NCBI RefSeq assembly: GCF_963378095.1
Contig: NZ_OY726397.1
Span: 992,001-1,056,000, forward strand
Direction of reading: 5' to 3'
Length of the DNA stretch: 64,000 bases
From: Mycolicibacterium sp. MU0053
GTDB taxonomy: Bacteria; Actinomycetota; Actinomycetes; Mycobacteriales; Mycobacteriaceae
Positions 13,892-22,800 of the stretch are shown here, piece by piece. The stretch's first letter is position 1. Each line of letters begins with the position of its first letter. The notes beneath the pieces are model-generated. The model had not been told where the DNA came from and did no database searches. It was given only the letters and a program-made list of their open reading frames with translations. The translations under genes and the position numbers were made by a program.

Positions 13892-15841
13892 ATGACGCGA
13901 GTAGCAGCGTGGGTTGGGGCCGGAGTTTTCACCGCGGGGATGTCGGCGGCAGTGCTCGCCGGGGCCGGGGCCGCACACGCCGAGGACGACGGCGCCACCA
14001 AACAGGACGCCAAACCCGCGACCGCACAGGACCGGTCCAGCCCCGGCACGCCCCGCAACTCTGTGAAACAGGCTGCCAAATCCAAGGTTTCGGATACGAA
14101 GACCACCCAGACGGCCGACACCAAGACCCGAGCCGAAACCAGACAGTCGCGATTCGAGCGCAGCGACCGACCGTTGCGCGACGCTGCCGACTCGCTGCGC
14201 ACCCAGGTGCGCGGTGCCCTGAAGGACTCCACGATCCGCATCCGGGAGACGGCGCGCGAGATGCGCGAAGACGCAACCGAACCCCGGGAATCGGCCTTGG
14301 GCGCGTCCTCGTCGTCGCGCGCATCCACCGAGGACACCGACGCCGTGCAGATCCGGGTCCGCCCGCCGATCAGCATCCGGTCGGCTCTGGACCAGTCCCG
14401 CACCCGGGTGGCTGCGCCGGCGCAGCAGGCCCAGCCGACCGCCGCGGCACCGGAACGCAAGGTCCTGGAAACGCTGCGCGCGCAGCCGGACTCGGCCACC
14501 ACCGTCGAGAAGCTCGCCGCGGCTGCCCCGGCCCGCAACGATCCCGTCGAGGCCGTCCACGACCTGTTGCGCGGTCTGGGGGCACTCGCGCTCAACCCCG
14601 AGCCGCAGAACTACCCCAAACCGCTGTCGGTGCTCGGCGACGTTGTCTTCGACACCGTTGCCGCGCTCGAACGCATTGTCGGCGGGGACCCCGTGGTGCC
14701 ACGCCAATTGCGCGACTCCGTCGAGGTCAGCACCTCCACGCTGGTGGTCTCGCCTGGCCATGAAGTCGAATCCAATTGGTATCTTCCCAAAACCGGTGAG
14801 GGACAGCCCGCACCGACCAGGCTGATCTACTTGCAGCACGGGTTTCTGGCCAACGGCCCGCTCTACAGTTACACCGCCTCGTATCTGGCCACCCAGACCA
14901 ACAGCATCGTCGTCACCACCACCTACACCTCCAACCCGTTCGAGGCCGACGGGATGTGGCTCGGTGGCGACAATCTGCATGAGGCCGTGGCGCAGCTGTT
15001 CCTCGACCCGAACCGCACCGCGCTCAACGCCAGCCTGGACAACGCCGAACTGAAAGCCGGCCGCGCCGGTGAAATCGAGGTGCCGCAGCAGTTCGTCCTG
15101 GTCGGGCACTCGCTGGGCGGTGGTTTCGGTCCCGGTGTCGCCGGCTACTACGCCGAGGGCCTGTTACGGCGCCGCGATGAGGACCCGGCCGCACCCAACG
15201 ATCTTGCCGGCGTTGTCATTTACGACGCGGTGCCCATGGGTTCGATCATCCCCGACGCCATGGAGCGCCTCGACGCGCTGGAGACCAACGGCACCGCCGA
15301 TCCGGCTGACGACGACCCCAACGACTACATCCCGATCTACGAGATCGGCGCCCCGCTGAACTACCTCAACGTGTTCAGCGACGTCAACGATCAGCTGACG
15401 CAGGCCCGGCCCGGCCAGTTCACCGGCGTCGTGCTCGAGGACGGCGTACACATGGACCCCATGCAGGGCGGTAACCCGCTGATCCAGGCGGTCGCCTATC
15501 TCATCGCCGGGTTCCCGCAGCCGCAGAACCCACTGGCCGTGCGCGAGTTGTCGTCGGGCTGGATCAACGACATGTTCGACGAGAACATCGACCCGGCCAC
15601 CGGGGCGTGCCTGCCAGGTGCCGACTGCGCCGGCTACTACGGCGACGGCGGAGACTCCTTCCTGATCAGCACCGTAGAGGGAGACGCCGTCGCGGTGCTG
15701 ATCGGTACGCGGCGGGCCACCGATCTCACCTCGCTGCGGGCGATCAGCGTGACCGACTTCATCTCTGCCATCCCCGCCAACGTCCTCAACGGTCTGGAGA
15801 CCACCTGCGACCTGTTCTCCGGAGGCCAGTGCCCGGTGTAG
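13892..15841 (+). CDS. Secreted alpha/beta-hydrolase (lipase/esterase-like)
   Basis: A 649-residue exported hydrolase. A signal peptide (residues 1-30, ending AGAAHA before EDD) is followed by about 200 residues of low-complexity, Ala/Thr/Arg-rich linker. The alpha/beta-hydrolase fold then follows, with the oxyanion HG region (YLQHGFLANGPLYSY) and nucleophile elbow GHSLGGGFG. A late His-containing segment (EDGVHMDPMQGG) may supply the catalytic histidine. Cysteine pairs near the C-terminus (CLPGADC and CDLFSGGQC) suit disulfides outside the cytoplasm. The start at ATG 13892 is chosen because the signal peptide begins there, after GGGGCGGGG; an upstream in-frame ATG would bury it. Confidence 0.85.
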   Translation: MTRVAAWVGAGVFTAGMSAAVLAGAGAAHAEDDGATKQDAKPATAQDRSSPGTPRNSVKQAAKSKVSDTKTTQTADTKTRAETRQSRFERSDRPLRDAADSLRTQVRGALKDSTIRIRETAREMREDATEPRESALGASSSSRASTEDTDAVQIRVRPPISIRSALDQSRTRVAAPAQQAQPTAAAPERKVLETLRAQPDSATTVEKLAAAAPARNDPVEAVHDLLRGLGALALNPEPQNYPKPLSVLGDVVFDTVAALERIVGGDPVVPRQLRDSVEVSTSTLVVSPGHEVESNWYLPKTGEGQPAPTRLIYLQHGFLANGPLYSYTASYLATQTNSIVVTTTYTSNPFEADGMWLGGDNLHEAVAQLFLDPNRTALNASLDNAELKAGRAGEIEVPQQFVLVGHSLGGGFGPGVAGYYAEGLLRRRDEDPAAPNDLAGVVIYDAVPMGSIIPDAMERLDALETNGTADPADDDPNDYIPIYEIGAPLNYLNVFSDVNDQLTQARPGQFTGVVLEDGVHMDPMQGGNPLIQAVAYLIAGFPQPQNPLAVRELSSGWINDMFDENIDPATGACLPGADCAGYYGDGGDSFLISTVEGDAVAVLIGTRRATDLTSLRAISVTDFISAIPANVLNGLETTCDLFSGGQCPV

Positions 15842-16004
15842 CCCGCCGTTGAACCTCATAGGCCGAGCCTCGCCCCGGATCTCACACCCCACACCCCGGC
15901 GCTGTGCACAGTCTGCAACGCGGACGCATAACCGAAGTCGCCTACCGGAAATCGTGGTGCGAAACGGTGGACCCTGAACCGTCCATCGAGCAGAGGTTGC
16001 ACCG

Positions 16005-16865
16005 ATGTCCTATGTCAGCCCGACCGACTTCGTCGGCAAGATGATCGACTCCGGCGAGTCCAAGGCCCACATGTCCACCCGCGACATCCTGATCCGGGCC
16101 TACATGGCCGGCGCGATCCTGGCGATCGCCGCGGCCTTCGCCGTCACCATCACCGTGCAGACCGGCAGTGCGCTGCTGGGCGCGGTGCTGTTCCCGGTCG
16201 GCTTCTGCCTGCTCTACCTGCTTGGCTTCGACCTGCTCACCGGGGTGTTCACGCTGGTGCCCCTCGCGCTGCTGGACAAGCGTCGCGGCGTGACCGTGCG
16301 CACGGTGCTGCGCAACTGGGGCTGGGTGTTTCTCGGCAACCTCGCCGGCGCGCTCACCGTCGCGTTCATGATGGCGATCGTCTTCACCTACGGGTTCAGC
16401 ATCGATCCCAACGAGGTGGGGCAACGCCTCGGCGAGATCGGGCACAGCCGCACCGTCGGATACGCCGAGCACGGCGCCGCAGGCATGCTCACCCTGTTCA
16501 TCCGCGGCGTGCTGTGCAACTGGATGGTTTCCACCGGGGTGGTCGCGGCGATGATGTCCACCAGCGTGTCGGGCAAAGTCCTCGGGATGTGGATGCCCGT
16601 CATGCTGTTCTTCTACATGGGCTTCGAGCACTCGGTGGTCAACATGTTCCTGTTCCCGTCGGGCCTGATGCTCGGCGGCGACTTCTCGATCGCCGACTAC
16701 CTGATCTGGAACGAAATCCCCACGGTGTTAGGCAATCTCGTGGGCGGCGTGGCCTTCGTCGGGCTTACACTGTTCGCGACCCATGCGCGCACGGCGGCGC
16801 CCAGGTTCGGGCTGCCCGTCGTGGCGCCAGCCGAGCCCGTCGAACCGAAGAAGGTCAGCGCATGA
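16005..16865 (+). CDS. Formate/nitrite transporter (FNT) family channel
   Basis: A 286-residue integral membrane protein of the FNT family, which move small monovalent anions or their acids (formate, nitrite, hydrosulfide). Six hydrophobic segments are visible. The family half-helix signature regions appear around YLLGFDLLTGVFTLVPLALL and RGVLCNWMVSTGVVAAMM, and FYMGFEHSVVNMFLFPSGLM resembles the pore region. The stop overlaps the start of cynS (ATGA), so channel and cyanase are translationally coupled. Cyanate has the charge and size of known FNT substrates, so cyanate or bicarbonate transport is a reasonable inference, but nitrite/formate specificity cannot be excluded. Ribosome site AGAGG lies 9 bp before the ATG. 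Confidence 0.88.
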   Translation: MSYVSPTDFVGKMIDSGESKAHMSTRDILIRAYMAGAILAIAAAFAVTITVQTGSALLGAVLFPVGFCLLYLLGFDLLTGVFTLVPLALLDKRRGVTVRTVLRNWGWVFLGNLAGALTVAFMMAIVFTYGFSIDPNEVGQRLGEIGHSRTVGYAEHGAAGMLTLFIRGVLCNWMVSTGVVAAMMSTSVSGKVLGMWMPVMLFFYMGFEHSVVNMFLFPSGLMLGGDFSIADYLIWNEIPTVLGNLVGGVAFVGLTLFATHARTAAPRFGLPVVAPAEPVEPKKVSA

Positions 16866-17311
16866 CACCCATCATGGACAAAGCCGAGGCCGCCGCCCTG
16901 GTCGTCGCCGCCCGCATCCGCAAGAAACTCCGTTGGGCCGACATCGCCGCCGAACTGGACGCCCCGCCGGCCTGGTGCGTCGCGGCGCTGCTGGGCCAGC
17001 ACCCGCTCTCCGCCGAGCAGGCCGAGCGGGTCTGCACATTGCTCGATCTGGACGACGCGGTGCGCGAGAGCCTGCAAGTGCAGCCGGCGCGCGGAATCGA
17101 CCCGGCGCTGCAGTCCGACCCCACCATCTACCGCTTCCACGAAGCGCTGGCGGTCTACGGGCCCGCGATCAAGGAGCTCATCCACGAGGAGTTCGGCGAC
17201 GGCATCATGAGCGCCATCAACTTCAAACTCGATGTGAGTCGTCGCCCGGACCCCGACGGTGACCGGGTGGTGGTCACCTTCGACGGGAAGTTCCTCGACT
17301 ACCGCTGGTAA
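16862..17311 (+). CDS. cynS: Cyanate hydratase (cyanase)
   Basis: A 149-residue cytoplasmic enzyme converting cyanate plus bicarbonate to ammonia and CO2, giving nitrogen and removing a toxic anion. The N-terminal HTH-like domain (about 1-75) precedes the catalytic domain. The catalytic triad is visible as Arg91 and Glu94 (YRFHEAL) and Ser117 (IMSAINF), matching Arg96/Glu99/Ser122 of the E. coli decamer. Family length is about 150-156, so it is complete. It overlaps the FNT channel gene by four bases. Because the reaction consumes bicarbonate, the beta-carbonic anhydrase gene 1.8 kb to the right is functionally relevant. Confidence 0.95.
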   Translation: MTPIMDKAEAAALVVAARIRKKLRWADIAAELDAPPAWCVAALLGQHPLSAEQAERVCTLLDLDDAVRESLQVQPARGIDPALQSDPTIYRFHEALAVYGPAIKELIHEEFGDGIMSAINFKLDVSRRPDPDGDRVVVTFDGKFLDYRW

Positions 17312-17436
17312 CCGGATCGGGCCTACGTGCGTCCCGCGCGACGATGCGGCAATCACGTAACTGTCCGCGGTCCGTTATGGGAGGATCAGCGAAAGCGTCT
17401 CGCCTAGTCACCGCAGACGGCGCCGGAGGGGACCCA

Positions 17437-19089
17437 ATGATCAACGGACCGAGCGGTTTTCGGCAGCAGCTGCAGCATATCTCGGAGGCGGGGCGGGCCG
17501 CGAAGCGACTCGTCGGCACCGGCATCCTGGATCTGAGAGATCTGCCCGGCACCGTGCGGGGGGCCAAGCTTGTTCGGGTCTACGGACCACAAGCGACGAT
17601 GGCCATCCAGGGCGGCCGCAGGTTCCCCGCCCTGCCGGCGATCGTCGACGAGCGCGGGACGCTGACGTACGGACAGGTCGACGAGCAGTCCTGGGCGTTG
17701 GCGCATGCCCTGTCCTCGCTCGGTGTCGTCGAGGGCTCGGTGGTCGGCGTGCTGTGCCGCGATCACCGGGGCCTGGTCATCGCGATGGCCGGGTGCGGCA
17801 AGCTCGGCGCCCGGATGGTGCTGATGAACACCGGGTTCGCCAAGCCGCAGTTCGCGCAGGTCTGCGAACGGGAGAAGGTGACGGTGGTACTGCACGACAG
17901 CGAGTTCGTGGGCCTGCTCGACGCGCTGCCCCCGGACCTCCCCCGCGTGTTGACCTGGGTGGACGACGGCACCGAGTTGCCCGCGGGCGCGCACACCCTC
18001 GACGAACTCGTCGCCTCGAACTCCACCGCGCCGCTGTCGCCGCCGAGTCGCGCCGGCGGCTCGGTCATCTTGACCAGCGGGACCACCGGCATGCCGAAAG
18101 GCGCGCCACGCGACACCGTGTCACCGCTGGCGACGGCACAGATCGTCGACCGAATTCCGTTCCCCCGCAAGGGAACCATGGTCATTGTCTCGCCGATCTT
18201 CCACAGCACGGGATGGGCCACCTACACCGTGGGCGCCGCGTTGGGCAACAAGATCGTGACCGCCCGCCGGTTCAACGCCGAAGGCACCCTGAAGCTGATC
18301 GCCGACCACCAAGCCGAAATGCTGGTGGCGGTCCCGACGATGCTGCACCGCATGGTCGAACTCGACGCCGAGACCCGCGCCAAGTACGACACCTCGTCGC
18401 TGCGGGTGATCCTGATCGCCGGCGCGGCGCTGAGTCCTGACCTGTGCGCCCGGGTCCAGGACACCTTCGGTGACGTGCTCTACAACATGTACGGCTCCAC
18501 CGAGTGCGCCATCGCCACCGTGGCCCAGCCGGCCGAGTTGCGCGCCGCGCCCGGCACCGCCGGGCGGGCCCCGATCACCTGTGAAGTGGTGCTCTACGAC
18601 GACAACGACCGGCGCGTCGAGGGCGCGCACCGTCGGGGCCGGATCTTCATCCGCAACGGTGCCCCGTTTCAGGGGTACACCGACGGCCGCACGAAACAGA
18701 TCATCGATGGCTACATGTCCAGCGGCGACATGGGCCACTTCGACGAGAACGGACTGCTGTTCGTCGACGGCCGCGACGACGACATGATTGTCTCCGGCGG
18801 CGAGAACGTGTTCCCGCAGGAGGTGGAGAACCTGCTCGAGGACCGCGCCGACATCGCCGAGGTGGCCGTGGTCGGCGTCGACGACGTCGAGTTCGGAAAG
18901 CGGTTGCGGGCCTTCGTCGTTGCCGAGCCCGGCGCCGCACCGGACGCCACGCAGATCAAGCAGTACGTGAAGGACAACCTGGCCCGGCACAAGGTGCCCC
19001 GCGACGTGGTGTTCATCGACGAGTTGCCCCGCAACGCCACCGGCAAGCTGCTGCGCCGGGTTCTCGTCGAGATGGACGTCGACGGCTGA
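17437..19089 (+). CDS. Fatty-acid-CoA synthetase (FadD family)
   Basis: A 550-residue AMP-forming acyl-CoA ligase. Motifs: LTSGTTGMPKG (P-loop), YNMYGSTECA, GYMSSGDMGHFDENG, DDDMIVSGGENVFPQEVE and PRNATGKLLRR. The N-terminal residues FRQQLQHISEAGRAAKRLVG are typical of mycobacterial FadD proteins of the FadD2/FadD12 type. I chose ATG 17437, which follows GGAGGGGACCCA, over in-frame starts further upstream. It lies 125 bp after cynS in the same direction and converges on the carbonic anhydrase gene. Substrate is not predictable beyond medium/long-chain acids. Confidence 0.9.
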   Translation: MINGPSGFRQQLQHISEAGRAAKRLVGTGILDLRDLPGTVRGAKLVRVYGPQATMAIQGGRRFPALPAIVDERGTLTYGQVDEQSWALAHALSSLGVVEGSVVGVLCRDHRGLVIAMAGCGKLGARMVLMNTGFAKPQFAQVCEREKVTVVLHDSEFVGLLDALPPDLPRVLTWVDDGTELPAGAHTLDELVASNSTAPLSPPSRAGGSVILTSGTTGMPKGAPRDTVSPLATAQIVDRIPFPRKGTMVIVSPIFHSTGWATYTVGAALGNKIVTARRFNAEGTLKLIADHQAEMLVAVPTMLHRMVELDAETRAKYDTSSLRVILIAGAALSPDLCARVQDTFGDVLYNMYGSTECAIATVAQPAELRAAPGTAGRAPITCEVVLYDDNDRRVEGAHRRGRIFIRNGAPFQGYTDGRTKQIIDGYMSSGDMGHFDENGLLFVDGRDDDMIVSGGENVFPQEVENLLEDRADIAEVAVVGVDDVEFGKRLRAFVVAEPGAAPDATQIKQYVKDNLARHKVPRDVVFIDELPRNATGKLLRRVLVEMDVDG

Positions 19090-19113
19090 CCGCCAGGTGC
19101 CCCACGCGTTACC

Positions 19114-19854
19114 TCAGGTGATCGCCACCGTGCCGTCGGCCAGGCTGTAGTAGCCGAGCACCACCTTCAGCTTGCCCGAGTCGAACGCGGGCTTCAGTTC
19201 CCCCGACGCCATGATCTGGTCACGGGACTGCTCCATGTTGGCCTGGATGGAGTTGGTCAGCAGATTCCCCGAGCGCTTCTGGGCCACCGCCACGGCGGGG
19301 GTGATCGCAGTGATCAGTGCCGCGACGTCACCGTGCGGCTCCGCATGCTGCTGGATGGACTCGAGGGTCGCCGACACCGCACCGCAATTCTGGTGCCCGA
19401 GGACCACGATGAGCGGCGTGCCGAAGTGCCCGACCGCGTATTCGATGCTGCCCATCCCCGCCGGGTCGACGATGTTGCCGGCCACCCGGACGACGAACAA
19501 GTCGCCGAGACCCTGGTCGAAAACGACCTCCGGCGGTAGCCGGGAGTCCGAGCAGCTCAACACGATCGCGAACGGCGACTGACCCTGTGACACCGACTGC
19601 CGGGCTTCCAGCGACTGGTCGGGGTGCATCATGCGCCCCTCGACGAATCGCTGATTGCCCTGTTTCAACTCCGCCAGCGCCAGGTCGGCATCCGAGATGT
19701 CGGCTCGCGGTGTCTCGGTGCGGATGGTGAGGTCCGCGGGGACCGTCACGGTTGCCGTGGCGGTGGTCCCTTGCGGCGCGCCGCACGCGCTCAGCGCCGC
19801 GGCGGCTGCGGCAGTGCCGGCTACTCCGAACCAAGCCCGTCTGGACAGCATCAT
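19114..19854 (-). CDS. Exported lipoprotein beta-carbonic anhydrase
   Basis: A 246-residue zinc enzyme interconverting CO2 and bicarbonate. The beta-class zinc ligands are all present: Cys101 and Asp103 with partner Arg105 (CSDSR), His154 and Cys157 (GHQNCG). Unlike cytoplasmic relatives it begins with a twin-arginine-like signal (MMLSRRAWFGVAG) and a lipobox LSAC with Cys24, so it is predicted to sit outside the membrane as a lipoprotein. The ATG at 19854 is one base after the stop of the huge PGRS gene, which implies a shared transcript. An export-stage carbonic anhydrase could supply bicarbonate for cyanase uptake or buffer the wall. Confidence 0.93.
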   Translation of the reverse strand: MMLSRRAWFGVAGTAAAAAALSACGAPQGTTATATVTVPADLTIRTETPRADISDADLALAELKQGNQRFVEGRMMHPDQSLEARQSVSQGQSPFAIVLSCSDSRLPPEVVFDQGLGDLFVVRVAGNIVDPAGMGSIEYAVGHFGTPLIVVLGHQNCGAVSATLESIQQHAEPHGDVAALITAITPAVAVAQKRSGNLLTNSIQANMEQSRDQIMASGELKPAFDSGKLKVVLGYYSLADGTVAIT

Positions 19855-19855
19855 C

Positions 19856-22800
19856 TCAGGCCGGGCCGCCGCTGCCGCCGCTGCCACCGGCCCCGCCCGC
19901 GCCGCCGTCGGATCCCGCGGCGGAACTGCCCGCGGTGCCCGGGCTGCCCGCCTGGCCGGGGCCACCGGAACCAGCGCCGCCGTTTCCGCCCTGGCTGCCG
20001 TTGCCACCGCTGCCGCCAACCCCGTCGGTGCCCCCGGCGTCGCCGCCGCTGCCGCCGCTGCCGCCGGCTCCGCCGGTGCCGCCGACAGTTCCGGCGGTGC
20101 CGGTGCCGCCGGTCCCGCCGATGCCACCCGCGCCGGCATTGCCGCCGTTGCCCGACGCGGTGTCGCCGGCGCCACCGTGGCCGCCATTGCCGCCGGCGCC
20201 GGCGTTGCCGCCGGACGGGGCGATGCCGCCGCCGCTGCCTTCGGCGCCGTACCCGCCGTTGCTGCCACGGGTGCCGTTGCCGCCGTTGCCGCCGGTGCCG
20301 GTGAACCCAGCCCCGCCGTTGCCGCCGCTGCCGCCGGCCCCGCCGTCCTTGCCGTTCTGGCCGGCGCCGGGTGCATTGACGACGTCCAGTGCTGAACCGC
20401 CGTCGCCGCCGTTTCCGCCGATACCCCCGGCACCGTCGCCGACCGTGCCCGTACCGCTGCGGCCGGCGTTGCCGCCGTGGCCACCGGTTCCGCCCGCCGG
20501 CGCGGCATCGGTGTTGCGGTAACTACCGCCGTTACCGCCGGTGGCACCGTGACCACCGTTTCCGGCGTTGCCGCCGATGACGCCGTCGCCGCCGTCGCCG
20601 CCGGTGCCACCGTCCCCACCGGGATTGCCCGGCTCGCCCGAACCCATGGTGGACCCCGCTGAACCCCCGTTGCCGGCGTGGCCGCCGTTACCGCCGTTGG
20701 CCCCGGCGCCGTCTTGCCGGGTGCCGCCACCAGCCGTGCCGGCGTTGCCGCCGTGTCCGCCGTGCCCACCGCGCGATCCGAATCCTCCACCGGCATTGCC
20801 GCCGCTGCCCCCGTTACCGCCGACCCCGGCGTTGCCGCCGACGAGGCCGATTCCACCGTTACCGCCGTTGCCGCCGGCACCGCCGGCCTCACCGACGCCG
20901 CCGAAACTGCCGTTGAGGGCGGCGGTGCCATTACCGCCGTTGCCGGCGTTGCCACCGTTACCGAGTGCGCCCTGGTCGAGCATGCCGGTGCCACCCGCAC
21001 CTCCAGCGCCGCCGTTTCCGCCGCGACCGCCCGAGGGAGCAACCCCGGTACGGGCGGTGTAGGTACCGCCGTGCGCCCCGGACCCGCCGATTCCGCCGTT
21101 GCCGCCCGCGCCACCGGTACCGGTGAACCCGTTGCCACCAGCACCACCCGCACCGCCGTGGCCGCCGTTATAGCCGGGCCCGACCCCGCGGTTGTTGCCG
21201 CCCGTCCCGTCGCCGCCGTCGCCGCCGTTGCCGCCGACACCCCCGACACCGCCCGCGCCGTCCCCCTGCGCGCCGATACCGATCTGCCCGGCGTCGCCGC
21301 CACGTCCGCCACCACCGCTGCCGTGGGACCCGGACCCTCCGAGCGGGTTGGCGGCCTCGCCACCGACACCGCCGGTGCCGCCGGTGCCGCCGGTGTTGCC
21401 CGCGCCATCGACGACCGCACCGATGCCGGCCGTACCCGCGGCGCCGCCGTGGCCGCCGGCACCGCCTGACGATCCGCCCCCGCCTTGCAATCCGTTGCCA
21501 CCGTTGCCGCCGTCGCCGCCGCGGCCGGCATCGCCGCCGACCGCACCCGCGCCGCCGGCCCCGCCGGTGCCTCCGATTCCGCCGGCGCCGCCGTCTGCAC
21601 CTGCGCCGCCGTTACCGCCGTCGCCTCCTCGACCGGCATTTCCGCCGGTTCCACCGTGGCCGCCGACGCCGGCACCACCTTGGCCGCCGTTGCCTCCGGT
21701 TCCGCCGGTAGCACCGGGACTGGCGGTCAGGCCGTTTCTGCCGGTGGCGCCGCTTCCGCCGTTGCCGCCGCTTCCGCCTGTCCCGGCGGCACCCGCGCCG
21801 CCCGCGCCGCCGCCGGCCTGACCCGCGTCGCCGCCGCTTCCGCCGTGTCCGCCCGACGGAATGATGGTGCCCGCATTAACGACGACGCCGCCGGCACCGC
21901 CATGGCCGCCGTTGCCCCCGTCGCCGGCGTCGCCTCCGATGCCGGTGAAGCCGTTACCGCCGTTACCACCGTTGCCGCCGCGGCCACCGTTGCCGCCGTT
22001 GCGGCCATCTTCGGTGTTTCCGCTCCAGCCGGTGCCGCCGTCGCCGCCGTTGCCGGCGGTGCCTGCAGCACCGTCACTGACCGATCCCACGCCGATCTTG
22101 CCCGCGTCACCGCCGTTACCGCCCGCACCGCCGGCGTGCCCGTTCAGGCTCGGATCGCTGCCGCCGTCACCCCCGCGACCGCCGTTGCCGCCGTTGCCCG
22201 CGTTGCCGGCGATAACCCCGTCTCCGCCGTCGCCACCCGTGCCGCCACGGCCGCCCGGATTACCGTCGTAGAAGCGACCGCCGAAGGCGCCCTGGTTGCC
22301 GTTGCCGGCGTTGCCGCCGTGACCACCATTGGCGCCTACGCCGTTCTGACCACCGGTGCCGATACCGGCTATGCCGCTGTCACCACCGTGGCCGCCGTTG
22401 CCTCCGTTGGGGCCACCGCTTTCTTGTCGGGCGGTGCCACCGTTGCCGCCATTGCCGGCATTGCCGCCGCTGCCGGCGTTGCCGCCGATGACGCCGGCCC
22501 CACCGTTGCCGCCATTTCCGCCGTTGCCGCCGGAATCGCCGCTCTGGCCGGTATCGCCGTCATTTCCGTTCGCGCCGTCGCCCGCGTTGCCGCCGTGGCC
22601 GCCGTTGCCGCCAAGCCCATCGCCGGCTGCGCCGGCCCCTGCCGTGCCGGCGTTGCCGCCGTGGCCGCCGTGGCCACCGGACGGGGCGGCTGTGTTGCCG
22701 TCACCGGTGTCGATGCCGCCGTCTTCACCGTGGCCGCCGCTGCCACCGCTGCCGGCGTTGCCGCCCGTCCCGGTGAACCCGTTGCCGCCGTTACCACCGT

